Of a stretch of 40,208 nucleotides of DNA, positions 16,273 through 24,218 are shown piece after piece. Each line of letters opens with the position of its first letter. Within the stretch, counting starts at the first letter, position 1. The translations under genes and the position numbers were made by a program. The notes beneath the pieces were generated by a model that worked only from the letters and a program-made list of their open reading frames with translations, was not told the DNA's origin and made no database searches. This DNA comes from Solirubrobacteraceae bacterium (GTDB taxonomy: Bacteria; Actinomycetota; Thermoleophilia; Solirubrobacterales; Solirubrobacteraceae): assembly GCA_025451035.1 (NCBI GenBank), contig JANWLE010000027.1, forward strand, positions 1-40,208, written 5' to 3'.

Positions 16273-17985
16273 ATGGCCACCGTCACCCACCCGTCCACGC
16301 AAGACCTGGCCAGCGGCGCCGAGCCACGCGGGACGCACGAGGTCTTCAACCAGGCATCTGCCTTCGAGGGCTTCGATCTGTACCGCAGCAACGTGGCGCT
16401 CACCGAGGCCGTCGAGCGCGAGGGGGCGGGCTGGATCGCAGAGCAGGCCAGCCAGATCGGCGTGTTCGCCGGCGGCGCCGAGGCGATCGAGCTGAGCCGG
16501 CTCGCCAACGAGAACGTGCCAGTTCTGCGCACGCATGACCGCTTCGGCAACCGCATCGACCAGGTCGACTACCACCCCGCCTACCACCGCTTCATGGAGA
16601 TCTCCATCTCCCACGGGCTGCACTGCCTGCCGTGGACCGAGCGGCCCGGCGGACACGCCGCGAGAGCGGCGGCCTTCATGACGATCTCCCAGGCCGAGGG
16701 TGGCCACGGCTGCCCCATCTCGATGACCTGCGCGGTCGTGCCCAGCCTGCGCAAGCAAGCGGAGCTCGCGGCCGCCTGGGAGCCGCTGCTGTTCTCGCGA
16801 GTCTACGACGCGCGGCGCATAGCGCCCGCCGAAAAGAACGGCGTCACCTGCGGAATGTCATTCACGGAGAAGCAGGGCGGATCTGATTTGCGCGCCAACA
16901 CGACGCGCGCGCGTCCACTCGGAGCGGGCGGGGCCGGCGGCGAATACGAGCTGACCGGGCACAAGTGGTTCTGCTCGGCGCCGATGTCAGACATGTTCCT
17001 CATCACGGCGCTCACCCCGGAGGGAATCTCCTGCTTCTTGCTGCCGCGCGTGCTGCCCGACGGGAGCCGCAACCGTTTTCACATCCAGCGCCTGAAGGAC
17101 AAGCTCGGCAACCGCTCCAACGCCTCAGCCGAGATCGAGCTCGACGGCGCGTGGGCGCAGATGGTCGGAGAGCCGGGCCGGGGGGTCGCGACCGTGGTCG
17201 AGATGATCAACCAAACGCGCCTGGACTGCACGCTGGGCTCAGCCGCCGGGATGCGATCAGCCGTGGCGCTCTCGACGCACCACTGCGCGGGCCGCGCGGC
17301 GTTCGGCAAGCCCTTGATCGAGCAGCCGCTGATGCGCAACGTGCTCGCTGATCTGTGCGTGGAGTCCGAGGCGGCCACGGTCACCGCGATGCGCCTTGCG
17401 CGCGCCTACGACGAGGCCGGCGCAGACACGCAGCGAGGCGAGCACGACACGCAGGCGCAGCTGTTCAGGCGCCTCGCTACCGCCGTCGCCAAGTACTGGA
17501 CGTGCAAGCGTGGCCCGGCGCACGCCGCTGAGGCACTGGAGTGCCTCGGAGGAAACGGCTACGTGGAGGAGTCGGGCATGCCTCGCCTGTATCGCGAGAT
17601 GCCCGTCAACTCGGCTTGGGAGGGCTCGGGCAACGTGATGTGCCTCGACGTCTTGCGGGCAATGGTCAAGCAGCCTGCCTGCACCGACGCGTTCATCGCC
17701 GAGCTCGAACTCGCCGGCGGCGCCGATCAGCGCCTTGACATGCACCTGCAGCGCGTCAAGGACGAGCTGTCGACTTTCGAGGACGCCGAGCCACGAGCGC
17801 GGCGGATCGTCGAGAACATGGCGCTCGCACTGCAGGGCTCGCTGCTCGTTCGCCACTCCCCGCCCGCGGTCGCGGACGCGTTCTGCGCCTCCCGCCTTGG
17901 TGCTGACGGCGGGCTTGAGTACGGCACGCTGCCAGCCGGCTGCGATTTCGCCGCGATCATCGAGCGCCATCGCCCGCAGGGCTAG
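16273..17985 (+). CDS. AidB-like acyl-CoA dehydrogenase
   Basis: 570-residue FAD flavoprotein of the acyl-CoA dehydrogenase superfamily. Length and motifs place it with E. coli AidB (about 540 residues), a flavoprotein of the adaptive response to alkylation, rather than with the 380-residue beta-oxidation enzymes. Visible features are HPAYHRFMEISISHGLH, the flavin-binding GMSFTEKQGGSDLRAN, WFCSAPMSDMFLITA, KDKLGNRSNASAEIELDGA, the C-terminal ECLGGNGYVEESGMPRLYREM and NSAWEGSGNVMCLDVLRA. The DNA-protective role is known for AidB, but many such homologues are uncharacterised. The ATG at 16273 has a -10-like TAACCT 8 nt upstream. Confidence 0.88.
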   Translation: MATVTHPSTQDLASGAEPRGTHEVFNQASAFEGFDLYRSNVALTEAVEREGAGWIAEQASQIGVFAGGAEAIELSRLANENVPVLRTHDRFGNRIDQVDYHPAYHRFMEISISHGLHCLPWTERPGGHAARAAAFMTISQAEGGHGCPISMTCAVVPSLRKQAELAAAWEPLLFSRVYDARRIAPAEKNGVTCGMSFTEKQGGSDLRANTTRARPLGAGGAGGEYELTGHKWFCSAPMSDMFLITALTPEGISCFLLPRVLPDGSRNRFHIQRLKDKLGNRSNASAEIELDGAWAQMVGEPGRGVATVVEMINQTRLDCTLGSAAGMRSAVALSTHHCAGRAAFGKPLIEQPLMRNVLADLCVESEAATVTAMRLARAYDEAGADTQRGEHDTQAQLFRRLATAVAKYWTCKRGPAHAAEALECLGGNGYVEESGMPRLYREMPVNSAWEGSGNVMCLDVLRAMVKQPACTDAFIAELELAGGADQRLDMHLQRVKDELSTFEDAEPRARRIVENMALALQGSLLVRHSPPAVADAFCASRLGADGGLEYGTLPAGCDFAAIIERHRPQG

Positions 17986-18027
17986 ACGCAGCCGCAAACA
18001 GGCCGCCTCAGACGCCTCCGCGCGTCC

Positions 18028-18033
18028 TACCAT
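18028..18033 (+). promoter_or_regulatory. -10 hexamer (TACCAT) of the site-2 protease gene, leaderless layout
   Basis: TACCAT ends 8 nt before the ATG at 18042, and there is no Shine-Dalgarno sequence. The 56-bp gap to the upstream stop is enough for an independent promoter. Confidence 0.5.
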
Positions 18034-18041
18034 TTGCGTAT

Positions 18042-19199
18042 ATGCCCATCCGCACAAGGTTCCAACTAGCCCGGATCTTCGGGATTCGCGTAGGCGTCAG
18101 CGGCAGCTGGTTCGTCGTGTTGTTCCTGCTCATCTGGCTGCTCGCCACCGAATACTTCCCAGCGCTGCTCGGCGGCTCACCGACGAAGAACTACGCGATT
18201 GCGGTCGTCGCCGCGCTCGGCTATTTCGGCTCGCTGATCCTGCACGAGCTCGGCCACGCGCTGATGGCCCGCCGGCAGGGCATCCCGGTCGCAGGGATCG
18301 ACCTGTGGTTCTTTGGCGGGGTCTCGCACCTGCGCCGCGAGCCGCAGACCGCGGGCGAGGCGTTCAAGGTCGCGATCGCCGGTCCGCTCGTGACGCTCGC
18401 GCTGTTCGTCCTGTGCGTGCTGGTCGGCACGCTCGTGGCCAGCACCCAGAGCTTCGCCGAAGTGGCGCTGCCGCGCCAGGGGTTCGTGACCACCCCGGCG
18501 CTCGCCCTGATCGGCTGGCTGGGTTTCATCAATGGCGTGCTGTTCCTCTTTAACCTGCTGCCCGCCTTCCCGCTGGACGGCGGGCGTATAGCCCGCGCGC
18601 TCGTGTGGTGGCGCACCGGCGACCGTCACCGCGGCACGCGCCTGACGGGCCGGGCGGGCCAGGCGCTGGCGATGCTGCTCGGGCTGGCCGGCATGTACGC
18701 GCTGTTGCGCGGCGACACGCTCGGGCTGTTCACGCTGGTGCTGGGGATGATCATCTACCAGGCCGCCGGAACCGCAGTCGTGCAGGGCTCCTTCGGCCAG
18801 CGCATCCAGGACGTGAAGGTCTCCGACATCATGGATACCGAGCCGGTCACAGTGCCCGCCCAGACCGGCCTGCTGGACGCCGAGGAGCAGTTCTTCCAGC
18901 GTTACAGCTGGCCGTGGTTCGCGGTGGTCGATCCCGCCCGCCGTTTCCTCGGCGTGGTGCGCGCAGAGCGAGTGCAGGCGGAGATCGCCGCCGGGCGCCC
19001 CGCGCTCGCGGTCAACGAAATCATGGAGTCAGACATCGAGGCGCAGATCGGCGCGGAGGAGCCGCTGGAGTCGCTGCTGCGCAGCGATGGGCTGCGCCGT
19101 CTGGGGGCGATGGTCGCAGTCGACGAGAACGGCGTGCTGCGCGGCGTGGTGACGCTCGCGCAGATCCAACGGGCGCTCAAGCTCGCCGGCGGGCCCTGA
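18042..19199 (+). CDS. Site-2 protease (M50 family) with C-terminal CBS domains
   Basis: 385-residue intramembrane zinc metalloprotease of the SpoIVFB/Rip3 group. The zinc motif HELGH is at 68-72 in a membrane helix, and the third ligand is the Asp of NLLPAFPLDGGR near 179. About six hydrophobic segments occupy residues 20-265. The soluble C-terminal 120 residues hold a pair of CBS domains (VSDIMDTEPVTVPAQTG, then VNEIMESDIEAQI), which usually sense adenine nucleotides. Such proteases cleave membrane-bound regulatory proteins such as anti-sigma factors; the substrate here is unknown. No anti-sigma gene is adjacent. Confidence 0.93.
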   Translation: MPIRTRFQLARIFGIRVGVSGSWFVVLFLLIWLLATEYFPALLGGSPTKNYAIAVVAALGYFGSLILHELGHALMARRQGIPVAGIDLWFFGGVSHLRREPQTAGEAFKVAIAGPLVTLALFVLCVLVGTLVASTQSFAEVALPRQGFVTTPALALIGWLGFINGVLFLFNLLPAFPLDGGRIARALVWWRTGDRHRGTRLTGRAGQALAMLLGLAGMYALLRGDTLGLFTLVLGMIIYQAAGTAVVQGSFGQRIQDVKVSDIMDTEPVTVPAQTGLLDAEEQFFQRYSWPWFAVVDPARRFLGVVRAERVQAEIAAGRPALAVNEIMESDIEAQIGAEEPLESLLRSDGLRRLGAMVAVDENGVLRGVVTLAQIQRALKLAGGP

Positions 19200-19277
19200 C
19201 GTTCCCAACACGCAGCCCCTCATAACCGACACGCATGCCTTTACGCGGCCGGCTCGGCGGCGAGGGTCGCGCTCGTT

Positions 19278-19283
19278 ATAGAG
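19278..19283 (+). promoter_or_regulatory. Candidate -10 hexamer (TAGAGT) of the sdhABE operon
   Basis: TAGAGT (within TTATAGAGT) lies 41 nt before the sdhA ATG in the 125-bp gap after the S2P gene. Unlike the leaderless genes, sdhA has a Shine-Dalgarno sequence, so a leader of about 35 nt fits. No clear -35 is visible. Confidence 0.35.
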
Positions 19284-19324
19284 TCTCGCCCGACACAGCC
19301 CTCTCTAGACGATCCAAGGGAGCA

Positions 19325-21016
19325 ATGCCAGCACACGACGTCCTCATAATCGGCGCCGGTCTCGCCGGACAGCGCGCCGCCCTCGCCGCCGCGACTTCCG
19401 GATCTAGCGTGGCGATCATGAGCAAGGTCCATCCGGTGCGCTCCCACTCGGTCGCCGCCGCCGGCGGCATCAACGCCGCCATCAACGTAGCCGACGACTG
19501 GCGCTCCCACGCCTACGACACGGTCAAGGGGTCTGACTTCCTGGGCGACCAGGACGCGATCGAGATCATGTGCTCGGAGGCCCCCGGCGAGGTCATGCAC
19601 CTCGAGCACATCGGCGTCACGTTCCACCGCAACGAGAAGGGCGAACTCGACCTGCGCGCGTTCGGCGGCGCCTCTATGAACCGCACCGCGTACGTGGCTG
19701 ACATCACCGGCCAGGCAATCTTGCACGTCCTCTACGAGCAGCTGATGAAGAACCACGAGCGCGTCGAGCGCTACGAGGAGTGGTTCGTGACCTCGCTGTT
19801 GCAGGACGACTCCGGCCGCTGCTGCGGGGTGATCGCCCGCGACGTGCGCACGGGGCGAATGGAGGTCTTCGCCGCCAAGAACGTGATCCTGGCGTGCGGC
19901 GGTGCCGGGCAGACGTACAGGCCGACCACGAACGCGCTGATCGTCACAGGGGACGGGATCGCGCAGGCCTACCGCGTCGGCGCGCCGCTGATGGACATGG
20001 AGATGGTCCAGTACCACCCGACCACGCTGGTGGAGAACGGCCTGTTGATCACCGAGGGCGCCCGCGGCGAGGGAGCGGTGCTGCTGAACTCCGAGGGCGA
20101 GCGCTTCATGGAGAAGTACGCCCCGAACAAGATGGAGCTCGCCTCGCGCGACGTCGTCTCGCGCGCCGAGCAGACCGAGATCCTCGAGGGCCGGGGTGTC
20201 GGCGCTCACGGCGAGGGTATCTACCTGGACATCACCAAGGTGCCGCGCAAGCGAACGCTGGAGGCGCTGCGCGAGATCGTCAACATCGGCAAGGATTTCG
20301 CCGGCGTGGACATCACGCGCGAACCGATCATGATCCGACCCGGCCAGCACTACATCATGGGCGGCGTCAAGACCGACGTGAATGGCGCAACCCCAATCGA
20401 GGGCCTGTACGCGGCTGGCGAGGTCGCCTGCGTATCGGTCCACGGCGGCAACCGCCTGGGCGCCAACTCGCTACTGGACACGCTGATCTTCGGCCGCCGC
20501 GCCGGCGAACACGCCGCCGCGCGGTCCTCCTCGATGGCGATGCCGACCCCGCCCGAGGCCCAGTTGCGCGACGACGCGGCCAAGATCGACTCGATCATCG
20601 CCCGCGATCGCTCCGGCCGGCGCGTCTCGGAGATCAAGGACGAGCTAGGCGACACAATGAACAAGTACGTCGCCGTGTACCGCGACGAGCAGGGCCTGGA
20701 CAAAGCCCACGAAGTCGTCCGGCGACTGAAGGACGAGGCGCAGAGCGCGTACATCGACGATCGCGGCACGGTCTTCAACCAGGACGTGCTCGGGGCGATC
20801 GAGCTCGGCTACATGCTCGACTGCGCAGAGGCGATCGTCGTCGCCGCGCTCGAGCGCAAGGAGTCGCGCGGCGCCCAGTTCCGCACCGACTACCCCGAGC
20901 GCAACGACGATGAGTGGCTCAAGCACATCGACATCACCGTCGGGACGGACGGCCCTCAGGTCAGCTATTCACCAGTAACCATCACTCAGTGGCAGCCCGA
21001 GGAGCGCAAATACTAG
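19325..21016 (+). CDS. sdhA: Succinate dehydrogenase/fumarate reductase flavoprotein subunit
   Basis: FAD-bearing catalytic subunit that oxidises succinate to fumarate. The 563-residue protein starts with LIIGAGLAGQRAALAAA and has the covalent-FAD histidine in RSHSVAAAGG (His41). Substrate residues appear in VQYHPTTL, ITEGARGEGAVLLNSEGERF, the Arg loop LASRDVVSRA, and GGVKTDVNG with NRLGANSLLDTLIFGRRAG. The ATG at 19325 follows AAGGGAG. It is the first gene of sdhA-sdhB-sdhE; no cytochrome b or other multi-helix membrane subunit is present, pointing to a type E enzyme. A 17-codon open frame bridges to sdhB. Confidence 0.97.
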   Translation: MPAHDVLIIGAGLAGQRAALAAATSGSSVAIMSKVHPVRSHSVAAAGGINAAINVADDWRSHAYDTVKGSDFLGDQDAIEIMCSEAPGEVMHLEHIGVTFHRNEKGELDLRAFGGASMNRTAYVADITGQAILHVLYEQLMKNHERVERYEEWFVTSLLQDDSGRCCGVIARDVRTGRMEVFAAKNVILACGGAGQTYRPTTNALIVTGDGIAQAYRVGAPLMDMEMVQYHPTTLVENGLLITEGARGEGAVLLNSEGERFMEKYAPNKMELASRDVVSRAEQTEILEGRGVGAHGEGIYLDITKVPRKRTLEALREIVNIGKDFAGVDITREPIMIRPGQHYIMGGVKTDVNGATPIEGLYAAGEVACVSVHGGNRLGANSLLDTLIFGRRAGEHAAARSSSMAMPTPPEAQLRDDAAKIDSIIARDRSGRRVSEIKDELGDTMNKYVAVYRDEQGLDKAHEVVRRLKDEAQSAYIDDRGTVFNQDVLGAIELGYMLDCAEAIVVAALERKESRGAQFRTDYPERNDDEWLKHIDITVGTDGPQVSYSPVTITQWQPEERKY

Positions 21017-21068
21017 AGATGAGCGGACCGTCCGCCACAGCCCCCGCGAATGAGGAGATGAGCATCTG

Positions 21069-22226
21069 ATGGCCGAGACGCACAAGCCGCCGGAGCAATT
21101 CACCCTGCGGCTGCGCCGTTACAACCCGGAGTCGGGCGAGGCCCCCTACTGGGACGAGCACACGATCGAGCTCGAGCCCCACCGCTCGGTGCTGGAGGGG
21201 ATCCTGCAGGCCAGGGCGAAGTTCGACGGCTCGATCGGTATCCGCTGCTCCTGCCGCGCGGCGATCTGCGGCTCCTGCGGAGTGCGCATCAACGGCGAGC
21301 CGGGCCTGGCCTGCCACACCCACCTGGATCACGCCAGGGAGTCCGCCAAGGACGGCGTGATCGAGGTCGAGCCGATGGGCAACATGCCCGTCATCAAGGA
21401 CCTGATCGTCGACATGGACGCGGTGCACTGGAAGAAGATCAAGCGCGTCACGCCCTGGCTGATCAACAAGCAGCCGGTGCCCCAGCGCGAGTACATCGTC
21501 GACCGCGAGGCGATGGTGGACGTCACCCAGACGATGGCCTGCATCCAGTGTGGTGCGTGCGTGTCCGACTGCCTGTCGATGGAGGTCGATCCCGGCTTCA
21601 TCGGGCCGGCCGCGCTCGCGAAGGCCTATCGCTTCGTCGGCGATCCGCGTGACGACCAGCGCTTTGAGCGCCTGAACGACCTCTCGCAGGACCCGCAGGG
21701 GATCTACGACTGCACCCACTGCTTCAAGTGCGTTCAGGCCTGCCCGAAGGACGTCAACCCGATGGGACAGATCATGCGCCTGCGGCGTATCGCCGGCTCT
21801 GACGAGCACATCGTGGACGCCAACAACGGCCATCGCCACGAGGAAACGATCACGACGCTCATTCGCGACTACGGTCTCCTGCACGAGGCGGAGATGCTGC
21901 CACGCTCCTATGGCGGGAACTCCTGGTTCGGAAAGTTCCATCCAGCCGCCGGCAAGGAGCTGCTGTCCTCGCTGCCGGTCATCACCAAGGCGCTTCTGCG
22001 CCGCAAGGTCAATCCCCGTATCGCGATGTTCGGCCACAAGATCGCCAAACGCGACCTCGACGCGGTCAAGCGGATCTACCAGCGCGTGGAGTCACGTCCT
22101 GAGCGTTACGAGCTGAACCTGTACATCACCGGCTACGACGAAGAGCCCGAGCAGGCGCCGGTGTCCGCCACGGCCGGCGACGCGATGCCTTCGGCGCCGG
22201 GATCGGAAGGGAGCACGAACCCATGA
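21069..22226 (+). CDS. sdhB: Succinate dehydrogenase iron-sulfur subunit with extra cluster cysteine and C-terminal extension
   Basis: Electron-transfer subunit of 385 residues, well above the usual 230-250. The [2Fe-2S] ligands are C60, C62, C67, C70 and C82. The [4Fe-4S] ligands are C158, C161, C164 and C168 (CIQCGACVSDC). The third cluster motif is CTHCFKCVQACPKD, with C215, C218, C221 and C225. Standard SdhB has only three cysteines here for a [3Fe-4S] cluster; C218 is the extra ligand expected for a second [4Fe-4S], as known for type E enzymes. About 130 residues follow the clusters. The ATG overlaps a preceding mini-ORF stop (TGATG), and the gene overlaps sdhE by 4 bp. Confidence 0.96.
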   Translation: MAETHKPPEQFTLRLRRYNPESGEAPYWDEHTIELEPHRSVLEGILQARAKFDGSIGIRCSCRAAICGSCGVRINGEPGLACHTHLDHARESAKDGVIEVEPMGNMPVIKDLIVDMDAVHWKKIKRVTPWLINKQPVPQREYIVDREAMVDVTQTMACIQCGACVSDCLSMEVDPGFIGPAALAKAYRFVGDPRDDQRFERLNDLSQDPQGIYDCTHCFKCVQACPKDVNPMGQIMRLRRIAGSDEHIVDANNGHRHEETITTLIRDYGLLHEAEMLPRSYGGNSWFGKFHPAAGKELLSSLPVITKALLRRKVNPRIAMFGHKIAKRDLDAVKRIYQRVESRPERYELNLYITGYDEEPEQAPVSATAGDAMPSAPGSEGSTNP

Positions 22227-23125
22227 AGGTCGCCTACTGGCCCGGCTGCGTCAGCCGTGGATTCACGCCCGAGCTGCACGGCTCGATGGCCAAGGTAGCG
22301 CCATTGCTCGACATCGAGCTGGTCGAACTCGACCGCGCCAACTGCTGTGGCTGCGGCGTGATCTCCGAGCACAACCAGGAGCTCGCCGACACGCTGAACG
22401 CGCGCACCTTCGCGCTCGCCCAGCAGGTGCAGGGAGCGGAGCTGATGATGAACATCTGCTCGACCTGCCAGGGCGCCCAGAGCGAGTGCCAGCAGCGCCT
22501 TGACGCGAACGCCTCCTACCGCGCGCAGATCAACCAGACGCTTTCAAACGAGGACCTCCACTACGAGAAGGGCCTGACGAACAAGAACCTGCTGTGGCTT
22601 TTGGTCGAGGAGATCGGCCTAGACGAGCTGCGCTCCCGCGTCAGGCGCCCGCTGACGAACCTGAAGGTCGGGCCGTTCTACGGCTGCTACATCGTTCGAC
22701 CCCGTGAGCGCCTCGGGATCGACAAAGACAGCCAGCGCGACCAATACCTAGAGTGGGTGATCGATGCGCTCGGTGGCACGGTTATCGAGTACGCCGGCAT
22801 GCGCAAGTGCTGCGGTTTTCCGATCATCACGATGAACAAGGAAGCCTCGCTCAAGCAGGCCGGTCGCCATCTCGGCGACGCCGTGGACGCCCAGGCCGAC
22901 TGCCTGGTGACCCCCTGCCCACTGTGCCATTTGAACCTCGATCTGCAGCAGCCGCTCGCCGAGAAGGCGGTCGGACGCGACCTCAACATGCCGGTCTTGC
23001 ATCTGCCGCAGCTGCTGGGCCTGGCACTGGGTCTCGAGCCCAAGGAGCTCGGCTTGAGCCGCCACGTGGTCAAGCCCACGTCGGTCATCGACTGGTCAAC
23101 CTCGGTCGTCGGCGCCACCGCTTAG
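22223..23125 (+). CDS. SdhE/HdrB-like cysteine-rich (CCG domain) subunit of type E succinate dehydrogenase
   Basis: 300-residue protein with two CCG-type cysteine-rich domains, as in HdrB and in SdhE of type E succinate:quinone reductases. The first domain has C9, the ANCCGCG cluster (C41, C42, C44) and ICSTC (C79, C82). The second has C155, RKCCGFP (C196, C197) and TPCPLCH (C232, C235). There are no transmembrane helices, so membrane attachment would be by amphipathic segments. It is presumed to replace the SdhC/D cytochrome b anchor and pass electrons to quinone. The ATG overlaps the sdhB stop (ATGA). The symbol sdhE is also used for an unrelated flavinylation factor, so I leave it blank. 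Confidence 0.9.
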   Translation: MKVAYWPGCVSRGFTPELHGSMAKVAPLLDIELVELDRANCCGCGVISEHNQELADTLNARTFALAQQVQGAELMMNICSTCQGAQSECQQRLDANASYRAQINQTLSNEDLHYEKGLTNKNLLWLLVEEIGLDELRSRVRRPLTNLKVGPFYGCYIVRPRERLGIDKDSQRDQYLEWVIDALGGTVIEYAGMRKCCGFPIITMNKEASLKQAGRHLGDAVDAQADCLVTPCPLCHLNLDLQQPLAEKAVGRDLNMPVLHLPQLLGLALGLEPKELGLSRHVVKPTSVIDWSTSVVGATA

Positions 23126-23216
23126 CGGCGCACACGCGCGTCTTTCTTCAGGATCAGTCCAGTAACCCCAGGCTGAGGGTATTCCCGCAAGTTGACCCGC
23201 AGCTTGTCGAGCTTGC

Positions 23217-23245
23217 TTGACAGGTCAACCAGTGGTTGGTAGTTA
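23217..23245 (+). promoter_or_regulatory. Candidate promoter of the collagen/Hcp gene with overlapping palindrome
   Basis: TTGACA (23217-23222) and TAGTTA (23240-23245) are spaced 17 bp; TAGGAT at 23244-23249 is an alternative -10. The -35 lies inside the palindrome TTGAC-AG-GTCAA (23217-23228). GTTGACC (23191-23197) also pairs with GGTCAAC (23223-23229), suggesting an operator. The rest of the 169-bp gap after sdhE shows nothing else I can name. Confidence 0.45.
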
Positions 23246-23294
23246 GGATCGTCACAAGCAGTGCACCTGAGACATCCTCGAAGGGGGGCGGGCA

Positions 23295-24218
23295 ATGAGC
23301 CAGTGGGAGGCAAACGAGATCGCGCGCGAGACGCAGCGGCGGATGCGTCTGCGGGGCGCGATGAAGATCGTCCTGCCGACCGCGGCGGCGCTCGGCGCGG
23401 GGGCCGCCATCGCGGTCGGGGCGATCCCGGGCAGCGACGGTGTGATCACGGGTTGTTACGCCGGCACAGAAGGAGCGGTAATCGTCGACAAAGACCTGAC
23501 CTACCGCGAGCTCCCGGGCGCGCTGCGCGTCATCGACCCCAGCCTGCCGCCTACGATCACGCCCCCGGCCGGTGGGCCGGCCGAACCGAACCTGGCCGCG
23601 GTTTGCGATCCCAAGCAGGAGACCCAGATCACCTGGAACCAGAAAGGTCCCACCGGCCCACAGGGTCCTCAGGGCGCTCCCGGCACACCGGGTTCGCAGG
23701 GCTCCCCCGGCGAATCGGGCGGAGAAACCACGTTCGGGCTGGACAACAAAGCCGGGTTGACTTTCCTCAAGCTCGACGGCGTTAGCGGGCAGGCGACCGA
23801 CAGGCGCCATAAGGGCGATATCGAGGTGAGCTCGTTCTCGTTCGGTATCCACAACACCGGCGCGCACGGCTCCGGCGGTGGCGGCGGCGCGGGCAAGACC
23901 TCGTTCGAGTCTTTCACGATCATGAAGACGGTCGACAAGACCTCGCCGCTTCTGTTCCAGGCGTGCGCGACGGGCAAACACATCAAGTGGGCGGAGCTGC
24001 TGTTCGCGCGCAAGGCCGGGAGCAAGCAGGAGGACTACCTGTACATCAAGCTCACCGACGTGCTGGTCTCCTCGGTGCAGGCCGGCGGCTCGAGCAAAGG
24101 CGCACCCCAGGAGCAGGTGTCGCTGACCTTCCAGAAGATGCAGGAGACCTACCTCAACGGCGACGGCAAGCCGCAGGCGACGCTGAACTTCAACCTGTCG
24201 GCGAACGCCAAGATCTGA
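23295..24218 (+). CDS. Membrane-anchored collagen-like protein with C-terminal Hcp-type domain
   Basis: 307-residue three-part protein. Residues 24-46 are one hydrophobic helix preceded by a basic segment (RRMRLRGAMK), so it is either a signal anchor or an uncleaved export signal. Residues 50-117 match a module often placed before bacterial collagen repeats (VITGCY, GALRVIDPS, WNQKGP; Cys54 and Cys104). Eight Gly-X-Y triplets follow from Gly118. Residues 155-285 are an Hcp1-family domain (LTFLKLDGVSG, FESFTIMKTVDKTSPLLFQA, CATGKHIKWAEL, LTDVLVSSVQAGG). Hcp proteins form hexameric rings in type VI secretion tubes, but no other T6SS gene is here. It is lysine-rich (19). GAAGGGGGG provides the ribosome-binding site. 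Confidence 0.88.
   Translation: MSQWEANEIARETQRRMRLRGAMKIVLPTAAALGAGAAIAVGAIPGSDGVITGCYAGTEGAVIVDKDLTYRELPGALRVIDPSLPPTITPPAGGPAEPNLAAVCDPKQETQITWNQKGPTGPQGPQGAPGTPGSQGSPGESGGETTFGLDNKAGLTFLKLDGVSGQATDRRHKGDIEVSSFSFGIHNTGAHGSGGGGGAGKTSFESFTIMKTVDKTSPLLFQACATGKHIKWAELLFARKAGSKQEDYLYIKLTDVLVSSVQAGGSSKGAPQEQVSLTFQKMQETYLNGDGKPQATLNFNLSANAKI

Noticed and set aside
23122-23313. 63-codon minus-strand frame after sdhE (ends KLDKLRVNLREYPQPG and onwards)
   Set aside because: The product looks protein-like, but only TTG starts are available, it would overlap the sdhE stop and the Hcp start, third-position G+C is well below that of local genes, and it covers the promoter region of the Hcp gene.
23295-24218. 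Type VI secretion system
   Set aside because: The Hcp domain alone does not make a T6SS. No TssB/TssC, ClpV, VgrG, TssJKLM or PAAR gene is in the window, and the organism appears Gram-positive.
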